Source of the DNA: CARZYU01 sp964370085
Lineage (GTDB): Bacteria > Bacillota_I > Bacilli_A > RF39 > UBA660
DNA length: 25,653 bases
Assembly: GCA_964370085.1 (NCBI GenBank)
Contig: CAYJHI010000015.1
Span: forward strand, 1 to 25,653
Direction: 5' to 3'
Translations under genes and position numbers: made by a program
The notes under the pieces: generated by a model
Database searches by the model: none
The model's input: only the letters and a program-made list of their open reading frames with translations
What the model was told of the DNA's origin: nothing
Part shown: positions 1-8,671 of the stretch, piece after piece
Layout: the number at the start of each line of letters is the position of its first letter
Numbering within the stretch: position 1 is the first letter of the stretch

Positions 1-2378
1 GTTTCCATTTCTAAAGTAAGCATACCAATATTAGTTAAATATCCATTACCAAATAATTTATACATCATTGAATCTTGTAATTCATAAAGTTTGTGATGAT
101 AAATTAACTGTTGATTACGATAATCTACACTAGACAATTTATGTTCATTCGAATAATCATATAAATAATCTAATGCTGCTTTTTGTTCTTTATTAAAATA
201 TCTTATACTTAACTCTTCATTTTCATATTGTTCTTTTGCTTTAATTAAGTCTAGTGCAATATAAATTGGTGGTCCTGTTGGATCTTCTGGATTAATATTA
301 TCTAGTTCATTCAATTGATCTCTTCTTGCTAAAGTTGAAGATCCTAATGTTACTACAACAACGACTAATATTAGTAGACCAGCGATTGAGCTAATAATTA
401 TTTTTATATTTTTCTTTTTAAATATATAACCTAACGCAGTGAAAATAACAAATAATGTTCCTATGATTGCAACACCATAAAGTCCTGTTCTATTACCAAT
501 TATCATTGTTAAATAGACTACTATAGAACCTACTATAATAATATTAGGAATAAGCCACTTTTTATTTTTGATTTTTACTATGTAAGGTAAAATAATTGTT
601 AGTGATAATAACAGAATAGCTGCTACTGCACCTCCTGTATTAAACCATCCCTTTTCTCCTATTCCTTCAAGATAAGTGGTTGCTGATGTTCCAGTAGCAA
701 TTGCTAAATAGATACTTCCAATATAAACTGCACTATAAATAATCATAATCAGTGGCAATTTGTTTTTGGCAACTTTTTTAAAGACATAAATAAATAAAAA
801 TAAAGTGAATATTAAATATGTATAATTCATTAAATAACTTAATTCATAGATTAATCCTCCATACGAAGATCCTCCCATTGCATAAGTATATGATAGAAAA
901 TGAATTAGTGAATATCCTGCATATCCAATTGCTCCAACAACGAAAGGAAAACGTAATTGTTTATCTTTGAAATAAATCATAATTAATAAAACAATTGGTA
1001 TAATTGGTCTTGTAAATGTTGATAAAGAAAAATCGCCAATGTGTGTTTGTGCTGCTAAAATATCTAGTATTGGACTAAGTAATATAAAGAAATATAGAAG
1101 ATTTTGATAAGTGAAATATTTTAAAACTTTATGCTTACTATACTTACTTTCTTGTTCAACAACCTTCTTTTCTTTAGGTTTAACAATTATAGGCTTTTCT
1201 ACCTTTTTCTTAGCAACTGCTTTTTTCTTAGGTGTTTTTTTCTTTGAAGTAAATAAATTAGTTAAGAACAAATATGGTTTGCTGCCAACAAAAATATTTG
1301 TTTTTACTTTGGGTTTTGTTACTTCTTTTGACTTAATAACTTCTTTGCCCTTTTTAGGTGTTTTTGTTTTTACTGAAGTTCCTTTGATGGATATTTTTTT
1401 TAGATTAAATCTTTTTTCTTTAAATAAAATAGTGCTATTAATATAAAAGAAGTAATTCATATGTTTAAAATATATATTTCTTTTACTCTTTTCTTTTAAA
1501 TAACTATTTTTTTTCCATTCTGGGAATTTATTGTTTAATAATTTCCATCCTTCTTCTAAGACTTCTTTTCTGACTTTTTTATCTTTAATATTTGAACTTC
1601 TTTTATAAGAACTTCCTAGTATAAATGATATAAATCTATATTCTAATTCAGCCTTATATTTTTTTAATAATTTCTTTTCTTTATAATAATCATATGTTTG
1701 ATTTAAAACATCATATATTTCTCTTACTTTTATATTTTGAGTATTTGAAATAGAATCTGTTCTTTGAATGTAATGAAGAAATGGTTTTCTTATAGTTGAA
1801 ATCTTTTTAACAAAAGGCGCATACTGATAAGTAAATAAGATATCTTCATATCTTAAATCAACTGCAAACTCTGCTTTTGTTTTGTTGATAAAAGTTCTTT
1901 TGTATATTTTATTCCATGCGACAACACGAATATTTTTTATTATATCTTTAGCATTTTTATAATCATTTCCCGTGTCTATTATTTTTTTTGATGGATATTC
2001 CCAAATAAAGTCGAATTCTACGATTTCTGCATCATCTTCTTTCGCTTTATTATATGCTTCTTCTAAAGTATTATTATCAATATAATCATCACTGTCTAAA
2101 AAGTATAAATATTCTCCTCTAGCTTTTTTCATACCTTGGTTACGAGCGTTACCTAATCCACCATTTTTCTTTAGAATTAAACTATTTATAATCTTAGAAT
2201 TTTTCTTTTCATAACTTTTAATTTTCTTCTTAGTATCATCTGTACTTCCATCATCTACTAAAATTATTTCTATATCCTTTAGTGTTTGTTTTAATAAACT
2301 TTCAATACTTTTGTCCATATAATTACTTGCATTATAACAAGGGACAATTACACTTACTTTTATGTTGTTTTTTTTCAT
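1..2378 (-). CDS. Glycosyltransferase family 2 fused to O-antigen-ligase-like membrane protein (3' end beyond the window)
   Basis: I translated this frame by hand: it is open from an ATG at 2376-2378 to the left edge, at least 792 codons with no stop. Residues 1-240 look like a GT-A family 2 glycosyltransferase, with VPCYNAS near residue 13, DDGST near 42 and the metal-binding DSDDYID near 95. Residues about 330-415 form a Lys/Thr/Pro-rich basic linker. From about 424 (FFILLSPILDILAAQ) there are about nine hydrophobic segments to about 680, including GNRTGLYGVAIIG, then a hydrophilic loop that is cut by the edge. The membrane part resembles the O-antigen ligase/Wzy-like family of Firmicutes. 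A role in adding a sugar to a lipid-linked glycan and polymerising or transferring it is inference. The start is preceded by AGGTGA, which overlaps the stop of the upstream GT2 gene, so the two are co-transcribed. Confidence 0.82.
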   Translation of the reverse strand, partial: MKKNNIKVSVIVPCYNASNYMDKSIESLLKQTLKDIEIILVDDGSTDDTKKKIKSYEKKNSKIINSLILKKNGGLGNARNQGMKKARGEYLYFLDSDDYIDNNTLEEAYNKAKEDDAEIVEFDFIWEYPSKKIIDTGNDYKNAKDIIKNIRVVAWNKIYKRTFINKTKAEFAVDLRYEDILFTYQYAPFVKKISTIRKPFLHYIQRTDSISNTQNIKVREIYDVLNQTYDYYKEKKLLKKYKAELEYRFISFILGSSYKRSSNIKDKKVRKEVLEEGWKLLNNKFPEWKKNSYLKEKSKRNIYFKHMNYFFYINSTILFKEKRFNLKKISIKGTSVKTKTPKKGKEVIKSKEVTKPKVKTNIFVGSKPYLFLTNLFTSKKKTPKKKAVAKKKVEKPIIVKPKEKKVVEQESKYSKHKVLKYFTYQNLLYFFILLSPILDILAAQTHIGDFSLSTFTRPIIPIVLLIMIYFKDKQLRFPFVVGAIGYAGYSLIHFLSYTYAMGGSSYGGLIYELSYLMNYTYLIFTLFLFIYVFKKVAKNKLPLIMIIYSAVYIGSIYLAIATGTSATTYLEGIGEKGWFNTGGAVAAILLLSLTIILPYIVKIKNKKWLIPNIIIVGSIVVYLTMIIGNRTGLYGVAIIGTLFVIFTALGYIFKKKNIKIIISSIAGLLILVVVVVTLGSSTLARRDQLNELDNINPEDPTGPPIYIALDLIKAKEQYENEELSIRYFNKEQKAALDYLYDYSNEHKLSSVDYRNQQLIYHHKLYELQDSMMYKLFGNGYLTNIGMLTLEME

Positions 2379-2386
2379 CTGTTCAC

Positions 2387-3298
2387 CTACTTAATAATAA
2401 ATCGTTTATAATAAAATTTCTTTAATTTTTGTTTTATATTATCACTGCATAAATAATTAGTAATATTCATTTGTTTTAGTTTTTGTAAATATTTTGCTTT
2501 ATCTTTTCCAATCAAATTATTTATTTGTAATATGAGTGTATTGGCAATATAACTAGAAAAATATTTTTTTGTATCTTCTGTTAGTTTTTCTTTTTTTATG
2601 AACTTCAAATGGTTTTTAGAGTGATATAACAAGTCTTGTATATTTCTTTTCTTTTTTTGATAATCTCCGCGAACAATACTATTTTCTGTTTGAACATAGT
2701 AGTAATAATTATCACTCAGTGATATAACTTTACTAGCTTTAATTAGAATAATGGGGGTTATAGCATAATCTTCATGATTATATCCAACTGGATAAGTAAA
2801 TTTGTTTTTTGTGAAAAAGGATCTTTTATATAGATACCCTACTGGTGTATCAAAAGTTATTTTGTTTTTAATATATGTGTTAATTAGATTTTCTCCTGTT
2901 GTTACCAATGTATCTAATTTACGATATTCTCCTATTTTCTCTTGTTGTTCATTTACTAAATCAATTCCAAAACTAATAACATCAATTTTTTTTTCTATTT
3001 CTAATAATTTATCTAATTCAACAAATAAATTTTTATTAATATAATCATCTGAATCAATAAACATTATATATTTACCTTTAGCTTTTTTTATTAGTTTATT
3101 TCTAGTATCAGCAACTTTAGTGTTCTCTTTTTTTATGAAATTTATTTTATATTTTTTTAATTTGTTTTCTATATTATCAGTTGATCCATCATCCATAATA
3201 ATTACTTCTAAGTCATCTCTGTTAAGTGGCAATGAATCTAGGCATCTTTCTATGGTTGTTTCAGCATTATAAGTTGGTATTAAAACACTATATTTCAT
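2387..3298 (-). CDS. Glycosyltransferase family 2 protein
   Basis: A 303-residue GT-A fold glycosyltransferase, probably cytoplasmic or peripheral to the membrane. The N-terminus has the nucleotide-sugar-binding IPTYNAE motif (residues 8-14), MDDGSTDN near 35-42 and the DXD-type FIDSDDYIN near 80-88, followed by a Lys-rich C-terminal half with a basic tail. The donor and acceptor cannot be read from the sequence. The ATG is preceded by a strong AGGAGG (3303-3309). Only 8 nt separate its stop from the start of the GT2/ligase fusion gene, so the two form an operon driven by the promoter at 3332-3340. The family assignment is firm; a role in capsule or wall glycan synthesis is inferred from the neighbours. 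Confidence 0.88.
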   Translation of the reverse strand: MKYSVLIPTYNAETTIERCLDSLPLNRDDLEVIIMDDGSTDNIENKLKKYKINFIKKENTKVADTRNKLIKKAKGKYIMFIDSDDYINKNLFVELDKLLEIEKKIDVISFGIDLVNEQQEKIGEYRKLDTLVTTGENLINTYIKNKITFDTPVGYLYKRSFFTKNKFTYPVGYNHEDYAITPIILIKASKVISLSDNYYYYVQTENSIVRGDYQKKKRNIQDLLYHSKNHLKFIKKEKLTEDTKKYFSSYIANTLILQINNLIGKDKAKYLQKLKQMNITNYLCSDNIKQKLKKFYYKRFIIK

Positions 3299-3331
3299 TA
3301 TTGCCTCCTAGTAGTTGTCGTTTTCATAGTT

Positions 3332-3340
3332 ATTATATCA
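3332..3340 (-). promoter_or_regulatory. Extended -10 promoter for the GT2 / GT2-ligase operon
   Basis: On the minus strand the bases read TGATATAAT, a perfect TGn extended -10 element. It lies about 35 nt upstream of the ATG at 3298 and downstream of the dnaE terminator. No good -35 is visible at 17 nt (TATATA), which is compatible with an extended -10 promoter. Confidence 0.6.
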
Positions 3341-3360
3341 TAATCTTTTATTTTTATATA

Positions 3361-3390
3361 TGAAAAAATTCCGAATAATATCAGAATTTT
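3361..3390 (-). terminator. Rho-independent terminator of dnaE
   Basis: The inverted repeat AAAATTCCGA (3365-3374) and TCAGAATTTT (3381-3390) forms a 10-bp stem with one wobble pair and a 6-nt loop. On the minus strand it is followed by a run of T (the A run at 3363-3368). It starts 4 nt after the dnaE stop codon. The stem is GC-poor but well placed. Confidence 0.65.
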
Positions 3391-3393
3391 AGT

Positions 3394-6312
3394 TTATTTA
3401 TTTAATTGTTTCATTTTTCTAACAATTACTTGATACTGATCAAATCTTTTTTCCACTGTTCCTTCTATTAAGTATACTTTACCTTTTTCGATATCTTTAT
3501 ATTCTTCATAAATATTTGGGAATAGTGTAAAATCCATCATACCTGTTTCATCACTTCCATTTATAAAAGCCATTTCGTTATCATTTTTGGTTGTAATAAC
3601 TCTTTTACTTTCTATTAAGATGATTGTATATATTTTTTTATTAAAATGATTAGTTATCTCTTCTACTGAAATGATATTTTTATTGTCATTTCGATACATA
3701 GTTACAGGATGATTACTTATATAAAATCCAAACAATTCTTTTTCTTGTTCTAATAGAATATTATTATCATACTCTTCTTTTAATTCAATTTCTGGTTTCA
3801 TAACTAACGACGGATCTAAATCTTTAGTTAATTCGGCATAATTCATTAAACTATCTAAGTTTTCTACAAGTGTTCTTTTATTATAATTAAATTCTGATAA
3901 AGCACCTGCTAGTATTAGTGTTTCAATAGTCTTTTTACCTACTTTATTAATATATAATTTACTTAAGCAATCATAGATATCTTCAAATTTTTGATTTTTA
4001 GCAGTTATTATGTCACTTATAATTACAGTACCTATTCCTTTAATATTAGAAAGTGGATAAATAATAGAGTTTTCTTCTACTAAATAACTTTTGCTACTTT
4101 TAGAAATAGTTGGTTTAACTATTTTAATATTATTATTTCGAGCTTCTTTAATATACTCTTTTGTTTTAGTTTCACTTCCAATAACACTTGATAATAAATT
4201 AGAGAAAAATTCTTCTTTAAAGTATGTTTTTAAGTAAGCCATCTTATAAGCAATTATAGCGTATGCAACAGAATGAGATCTATTAAATCCATAGCCTGCA
4301 AAATTTAAAATTAACTCAAATATAACTTCTGCTTGTTTTAAGTCATGATTATTAGATAGAGAACCTTTTATAAACTTATCTTTTTCATTTAAAAGAACAT
4401 CCTTTTTCTTTTTACTCATGGCTCTTCTTAATATATCAGCATCTCCTAGTGAATAATTAGCATAAATAGACGCGATTTGCATAATTTGCTCTTGGTAAAT
4501 TATTATTCCGTATGTATTACTTAGTACTTTTTCCAAACTAGGATCTAGGTAAGTAACTTTTTCTTCATTGTGTCTTCTTTTAATATAAGAATCAATGTTA
4601 ACTGCAGGTCCTGGTCTGAATAAGGCGATTGCTGCGAAGATATCCTCAAATCTATTTGGTCTTAAATTTCTTAGGAAGTTTCTCATTCCGTTTGATTCAA
4701 ACTGGAAAATTCCACTTGTATTAGCTTTTGCAAATATATTTAGAGTCTTTTCATCATTTAGAGATATTTTATTAAAATCTATATCTATATTTCGATTATT
4801 TTTAACATCTTTAATTATATTCATAATAGTAGATAGGTTTTTCAAGCCTAGAAAGTCCATTTTAAGTAATCCTAATTCTTCTAAATGTTCCATGGAATAT
4901 CCTGATAAATAACCATCTTCGTGTTTTACTAACGGTATTATTTCATCTAAGTTTTTCTTACTCATAATAATACCTGCTGCATGGGTGGAGGTATGTCTTG
5001 GTGTTCCTTCTAAAAACTTAGCTATATCATAAACTTTTTGCAATGAGATATCACTATCTATTTTACTTTTAAAATTATGATCTTTTTCATAGAAATCTTT
5101 TAGTTTGTTTTTAGTAACAGTAGGAATTGCTTTACATAGACCATCTATTTTATAAATTGGAACATTTAATATTCTTCCTACATCTCTTAGGGCTTGTTTA
5201 GTACCTAATGTTCCAAAGGTTATAATACTTGCGACTCTTTTAGAACCATATTTTTCCTTTACATACTCTATTACTTCATCACGGTGAATATCAGGGAAAT
5301 CAATATCAATATCAGGCATCGTAATTCGCTCAGCATTAAGAAATCTCTCAAATAAAAGATCATATTCTAGAGGATCAATATCTGTTATTCCTAAACAGTA
5401 TGATACTAAAGATCCTGCTGCACTTCCTCTACCTGGTCCTACTAATATACCTTTCTTCTTAGCAAAGAAAATAAAGTCATATACTACTAGAAAGTAGTTA
5501 GCAAATCCTAATTTTTTAATTGTATCTAACTCATAGTTTAGTCTATTTAAATATTTAGGATCTTTACTACCTACTCTTTTGATCATACCTTTGTAAGCTA
5601 GTCCTGATAAATATTGTTCTGGTGTTAAGTCGCTTTTAGTATCAAAAATAGGTAAATATAATTCTGTCTCTTTAGGAAAAACTAAATTACATTTATTAAT
5701 TACTTCTAAGTTATCTCTTTTATATTGATCTGGTATAGTTAATGAAAAATACTTATCTTTATCTTTAAACTCTTCTTTTGTATCAATAGTTTTAGAATCT
5801 CTAATCATATATAAGTATTCTAAATATTTATGTTCATTTTCTTTTAAAAACAGTACTTCTTTTAAATAGATTACTTTATTCGTCAGTTTGGCTACTTCTT
5901 CTCTTTCTAAATCATTAGTGTATCCTAAGTATATATCTCCTTTTAATTGGGAATACAATTCTTTATATTGATAAGGTATGGCAATTATTGTATTTTCATT
6001 ATCTATTAGATCTTCTAGTTCAATTATTCTTTCTGATTGTATAGTGGATAATTTTATTAACTTTTTATATCCTTCATAGTTTTTAGCATATACTAATAAT
6101 TTATCTTCTTTTAAAGTCAGTTCTAACCCTGTTATTGGTTTAATATTTTGACTAGTTGCTTTTTTGTAAAATTCCATAGTTGATGACATATTGTTATCGG
6201 TTAAACAGATACTACTTAGTTTGTTTTCCTTACAAAAATTTAGAAGAGAATCAATGGATATTAAACTTGATAATAATGAATAGTTACTTTTTATATATAA
6301 TGGTGTGTACAT
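3394..6312 (-). CDS. dnaE: DNA polymerase III alpha subunit, DnaE type
   Basis: A C-family replicative DNA polymerase of 972 residues, short compared with about 1100-1160 in Bacillus and E. coli. Order: N-terminal PHP domain (about 1-200); polymerase core with PGRGSAAGSL at 293-302 and the catalytic aspartates in PDIDIDFPD at 333-341 (D336 and D338 match the E. coli pair); fingers with GYGFNRSHSVAYA; helix-hairpin-helix region (GTVIISDIITAK and VGKKTIETLILAGAL); C-terminal OB fold ending EKRFDQYQVIVRKMKQLNK. The PHP domain begins LYIKSNYSLL, where active PHP domains have an HxD/H motif (E. coli LRVHSDYS), so metal binding there is probably lost. In Firmicutes DnaE works beside PolC on the lagging strand. 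The start has GAAGGGA 5-6 nt upstream. It is monocistronic, with its own promoter and terminator. Confidence 0.97.
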   Translation of the reverse strand: MYTPLYIKSNYSLLSSLISIDSLLNFCKENKLSSICLTDNNMSSTMEFYKKATSQNIKPITGLELTLKEDKLLVYAKNYEGYKKLIKLSTIQSERIIELEDLIDNENTIIAIPYQYKELYSQLKGDIYLGYTNDLEREEVAKLTNKVIYLKEVLFLKENEHKYLEYLYMIRDSKTIDTKEEFKDKDKYFSLTIPDQYKRDNLEVINKCNLVFPKETELYLPIFDTKSDLTPEQYLSGLAYKGMIKRVGSKDPKYLNRLNYELDTIKKLGFANYFLVVYDFIFFAKKKGILVGPGRGSAAGSLVSYCLGITDIDPLEYDLLFERFLNAERITMPDIDIDFPDIHRDEVIEYVKEKYGSKRVASIITFGTLGTKQALRDVGRILNVPIYKIDGLCKAIPTVTKNKLKDFYEKDHNFKSKIDSDISLQKVYDIAKFLEGTPRHTSTHAAGIIMSKKNLDEIIPLVKHEDGYLSGYSMEHLEELGLLKMDFLGLKNLSTIMNIIKDVKNNRNIDIDFNKISLNDEKTLNIFAKANTSGIFQFESNGMRNFLRNLRPNRFEDIFAAIALFRPGPAVNIDSYIKRRHNEEKVTYLDPSLEKVLSNTYGIIIYQEQIMQIASIYANYSLGDADILRRAMSKKKKDVLLNEKDKFIKGSLSNNHDLKQAEVIFELILNFAGYGFNRSHSVAYAIIAYKMAYLKTYFKEEFFSNLLSSVIGSETKTKEYIKEARNNNIKIVKPTISKSSKSYLVEENSIIYPLSNIKGIGTVIISDIITAKNQKFEDIYDCLSKLYINKVGKKTIETLILAGALSEFNYNKRTLVENLDSLMNYAELTKDLDPSLVMKPEIELKEEYDNNILLEQEKELFGFYISNHPVTMYRNDNKNIISVEEITNHFNKKIYTIILIESKRVITTKNDNEMAFINGSDETGMMDFTLFPNIYEEYKDIEKGKVYLIEGTVEKRFDQYQVIVRKMKQLNK

Positions 6313-6334
6313 TTTATCCCTTCTTTCTATATAT

Positions 6335-6343
6335 ATTCTATCA
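6335..6343 (-). promoter_or_regulatory. Extended -10 promoter for dnaE
   Basis: The minus strand reads TGATAGAAT, an extended -10 element (TGn plus TAGAAT) about 23 nt upstream of the dnaE ATG. No convincing -35 is seen. It is divergent from the rpmB promoter. Confidence 0.5.
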
Positions 6344-6370
6344 TAAAAGTTGAGTTTTTCTATATTTTAT

Positions 6371-6399
6371 TTGACTTAAATGCAAATTTGTGTTAAAGT
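6371..6399 (+). promoter_or_regulatory. Sigma-70-type promoter for rpmB
   Basis: TTGACT at 6371-6376, a 17-nt spacer, then TAAAGT at 6394-6399, about 37 nt upstream of the rpmB ATG. The -35 is near consensus and the -10 keeps the first two and last positions. Confidence 0.65.
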
Positions 6400-6435
6400 T
6401 ATAAAGCAAGGAATTCTGTTGAAGGAGGAAAATAT

Positions 6436-6630
6436 ATGGCTATTAATGTTTCAAATAAAAGACCTTTAAAAGGTAGAGATCGTTCTCATGCTTTAAACAC
6501 TAGTAATAGAGCTAGAAAAGTTAACTTACAAGTTTATAAAACAGCTGATGGTACTAAAGTTAGATTATCTGCAAGAGAAATTAGAACTTTAAGAAAGAAC
6601 GAAACAGTTAAAGAAGAAGAACAAGCATAG
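6436..6630 (+). CDS. rpmB: 50S ribosomal protein L28
   Basis: This 64-residue basic protein is ribosomal protein L28 of the large subunit. The conserved block RDRSHALNTSNRARKVNLQ (residues 14-32) matches the family's N-R-S-H-A-x-N-x-[ST]-x-R-x-x-x-x-N-L-Q signature, and VRLSAREIRTLRK (42-54) matches the VSARALRT region. It has no cysteine pairs, so it is the zinc-free form. The tail is acidic (KEEEQA). AGGAGG at 6423-6428 sits 7 nt before the ATG. It is monocistronic, with its own promoter and a hairpin terminator that begins inside its last codons. Confidence 0.95.
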   Translation: MAINVSNKRPLKGRDRSHALNTSNRARKVNLQVYKTADGTKVRLSAREIRTLRKNETVKEEEQA

Positions 6631-6647
6631 TATAATGCTTTTTTTTT
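6623..6647 (+). terminator. Rho-independent terminator of rpmB, overlapping the stop codon
   Basis: AAGCAT (6623-6628), loop AGTATA, ATGCTT (6635-6640), then seven more T. The first arm includes the first base of the rpmB stop codon TAG at 6628-6630. Confidence 0.85.
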
Positions 6648-6679
6648 GCACTTTTTTACATATAGAACTTAATTCTAAT

Positions 6680-6708
6680 TTGTATTTATAATATTTATCT
6701 AGTATAAT
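6680..6708 (+). promoter_or_regulatory. Sigma-70-type promoter for the LCP gene
   Basis: TTGTAT at 6680-6685, 17-nt spacer, perfect TATAAT at 6703-6708, 23 nt before the ATG at 6732. GGAGG at 6721-6725 is the ribosome binding site. Confidence 0.7.
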
Positions 6709-6731
6709 TAGAGGTACATTGGAGGTTTACA

Positions 6732-8639
6732 ATGGAAGAGAAAAAAGTTAAAAAGAAATTTAATGTTAGAAAGTTAATTGCATTTATTATACTACTTATT
6801 TTAATTGTTAGTAGTGGTTTTTTAATATACTCGTTTACCTTATTGGGTCCGATTGAGCCACTTATAAGAAATATTGCTTCTGGAGTAGTAATTGTTATCG
6901 ATTTAGTATTTTTAATAAAATTTATAAATAAAAGTAAAAAGAAAAAGAAAAAAGTTGCTAGTTTCTCGGTTGTAGGTTTTATTCTTTCTCTTATATATAT
7001 TATTATATCACTTCCTATTAACTATGTTTATGGTAGTTTAGGTAACACTAATAAAGAATTTATTAATTACATTAGTAATTTAGTTGTTTTAGAAGATAGT
7101 GAAGTTGAATCTATTGAAGATTTAAGTGATATGAAGATAGGTATTCTTAATAATAATGATTCACCTGATGGTCATATTATTCCTAATGAGGTTATATATG
7201 AAGAAAAACTTAATGAAGAAAATGACATTGTAGAAGCTAGTGATTATCAATCATTAATGGCTAGTTTATATAATGAGGAATTAGATGCAATTTTTATTAC
7301 TAGTACTTATGTTGATTTATTTAAAACTACTACTGGTTATGAAAATATTGAAACAGATACGAAAGTGATTGGTGAATGGAGTAAGCAACTTGCTAAAGTT
7401 ACTGATGAAAATTCTGTTATTGCTAACAATGATAAGAGTTTAGATGAACCTTTCACTATGTTAATAATGGGAATTGATTCTACTACTGAAGGTTTAGATA
7501 CAAGTGATAGTCATAATGGAGATGCTTTAATATTGGTTACTTTTAATCCTAAAACTCTTAATGCTACTGTTTTATCAATACCTAGAGATACTTATGTACC
7601 TATTGCATGTTTTGAAGGTCAAAAAGAAAATAAAATCACTCATGCTTCTTGGAATGGTACAGAATGCATGATTGAAACTATAGAGAACTTTACGGACATT
7701 GAAATTGATTATTATGCGAAGATGAATTTTAAAGGTTTAGTTGGCTTAGTTGATGCAGTTGGAGGAATAGATGTTTATGTTCCTACTTATATGTGTACGG
7801 ATAATAGTGGTCGTGGTACTGAGGTTTGTATTGATGAAGGTCAACAAATACTAAATGGTGAAGAAGCTTTAGTACTTGCTAGAAATAGAAAAGCTTTTAC
7901 AGATGGAGATATTTCAAGAGGACTGAATCAACAAGTTGTTATTGAAGGTATCCTTAATAGTGTTTCCAATATTAATTCTATTGATCAAATAATTTCTATT
8001 TTGAATACTATATCTAATAACATGGATACTAACTTTACGGAAAATCAAATATTATCTTTCTATAATATTTTTATGGATATATTAGCTAATAGCTCTGTTG
8101 AGGGTGGTCAAGCATTTAGTATGCAACAGTTATTCTTAGATGGAACTGGTCAAACTATATATGATGAAAGTATGGGATTACCTTTATGGAATTATGTTTT
8201 ATCAGAAGACGGGCTTAATGAAGTAATAGAAGCTATGCAAATGAATTTAAATATAATAGAGCCTTCGTTAATTAAAGAATTTTCTTTTGCAGTTAACGAA
8301 GAATATGAAGCTCCAATTATAGGAGAAGGACCTCATGATAGTTATAATACTTATGCCCTACTTCCTAATTTAATTGGAGAAAGTAAAGAAGATGTTCAAT
8401 ATTGGGCTAATAGAAATGGAGTTAGAGTTAGTTTTGTAGAAAAAGAATCTATAAGAACTGCAGGCACTGTCATAGCGCAATCTCTACCTGAAACAAAACG
8501 TTTGGATTTAATCAGTGGTACTCTTACAATTACAATTGCTAAGAATACTGTTGTGGAGGAACCTGATGAAGATCCTGTTACAGGCAGTGATTCTGATAAG
8601 GAAGAACCTAGTTCAGATACTAATGATAAAGAAGAATAG
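6732..8639 (+). CDS. LCP (LytR-CpsA-Psr) family wall-polymer ligase with C-terminal PASTA-like domain
   Basis: A 635-residue membrane protein of the LCP family, phosphotransferases that move undecaprenyl-linked glycopolymers (teichoic acid, capsule) onto peptidoglycan outside the cell. Three hydrophobic segments at about 14-34, 45-64 and 76-97 follow a Lys-rich N-terminus. Residues 120-200 form a small alpha/beta domain (MKIGILNN, DYQSLMASLYNEELDAIFI) that resembles half of a periplasmic binding protein. The LCP domain covers about 241-410: LIMGIDS, GDALIL (D264), SIPRDTYV (R285), KITHA, DAVGGIDVYVP and ARNRKAFTDGDISRGLNQQ with the conserved Arg pair. Residues about 541-605 (LLPNLIGESKEDVQYWA ending TLTITIAKN) look like one PASTA domain, followed by an acidic Asp/Glu/Ser tail. 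The PASTA addition is unusual; it may bind peptidoglycan (inference). It has its own promoter and terminator and lies between two glycan gene blocks. Confidence 0.9.
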   Translation: MEEKKVKKKFNVRKLIAFIILLILIVSSGFLIYSFTLLGPIEPLIRNIASGVVIVIDLVFLIKFINKSKKKKKKVASFSVVGFILSLIYIIISLPINYVYGSLGNTNKEFINYISNLVVLEDSEVESIEDLSDMKIGILNNNDSPDGHIIPNEVIYEEKLNEENDIVEASDYQSLMASLYNEELDAIFITSTYVDLFKTTTGYENIETDTKVIGEWSKQLAKVTDENSVIANNDKSLDEPFTMLIMGIDSTTEGLDTSDSHNGDALILVTFNPKTLNATVLSIPRDTYVPIACFEGQKENKITHASWNGTECMIETIENFTDIEIDYYAKMNFKGLVGLVDAVGGIDVYVPTYMCTDNSGRGTEVCIDEGQQILNGEEALVLARNRKAFTDGDISRGLNQQVVIEGILNSVSNINSIDQIISILNTISNNMDTNFTENQILSFYNIFMDILANSSVEGGQAFSMQQLFLDGTGQTIYDESMGLPLWNYVLSEDGLNEVIEAMQMNLNIIEPSLIKEFSFAVNEEYEAPIIGEGPHDSYNTYALLPNLIGESKEDVQYWANRNGVRVSFVEKESIRTAGTVIAQSLPETKRLDLISGTLTITIAKNTVVEEPDEDPVTGSDSDKEEPSSDTNDKEE

Positions 8640-8663
8640 ACGAAAAAAAACGTCTATTTTTTT
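8635..8663 (+). terminator. Rho-independent terminator of the LCP gene (half of a three-armed bidirectional element)
   Basis: AATAGACG (8635-8642), loop of eight A, CGTCTATT (8651-8658), then T to 8663. The stop codon TAG at 8637-8639 is inside the first arm. The second arm is shared with the opposite-strand terminator at 8643-8671. Confidence 0.85.
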
Positions 8664-8671
8664 GACGTTTT
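8643..8671 (-). terminator. Rho-independent terminator of the GT10 operon (other half of the three-armed element)
   Basis: On the minus strand AAAACGTC (8671-8664), a 9-nt loop and GACGTTTT (8654-8647) form an 8-bp stem followed by four more T (8646-8643). The stop TAG of the GT10 gene (8656-8654) lies across the end of the loop and the second arm. The middle CGTC block is used by both strands' terminators. Confidence 0.8.

Noticed and set aside
1111..1446. Plus-strand open frame of 111 codons with hydrophobic composition
   Set aside because: It lies opposite the linker and first membrane segment of the continuous minus-strand GT2/ligase fusion; its hydrophobicity comes from antisense Lys codons, and it has no ribosome binding site.
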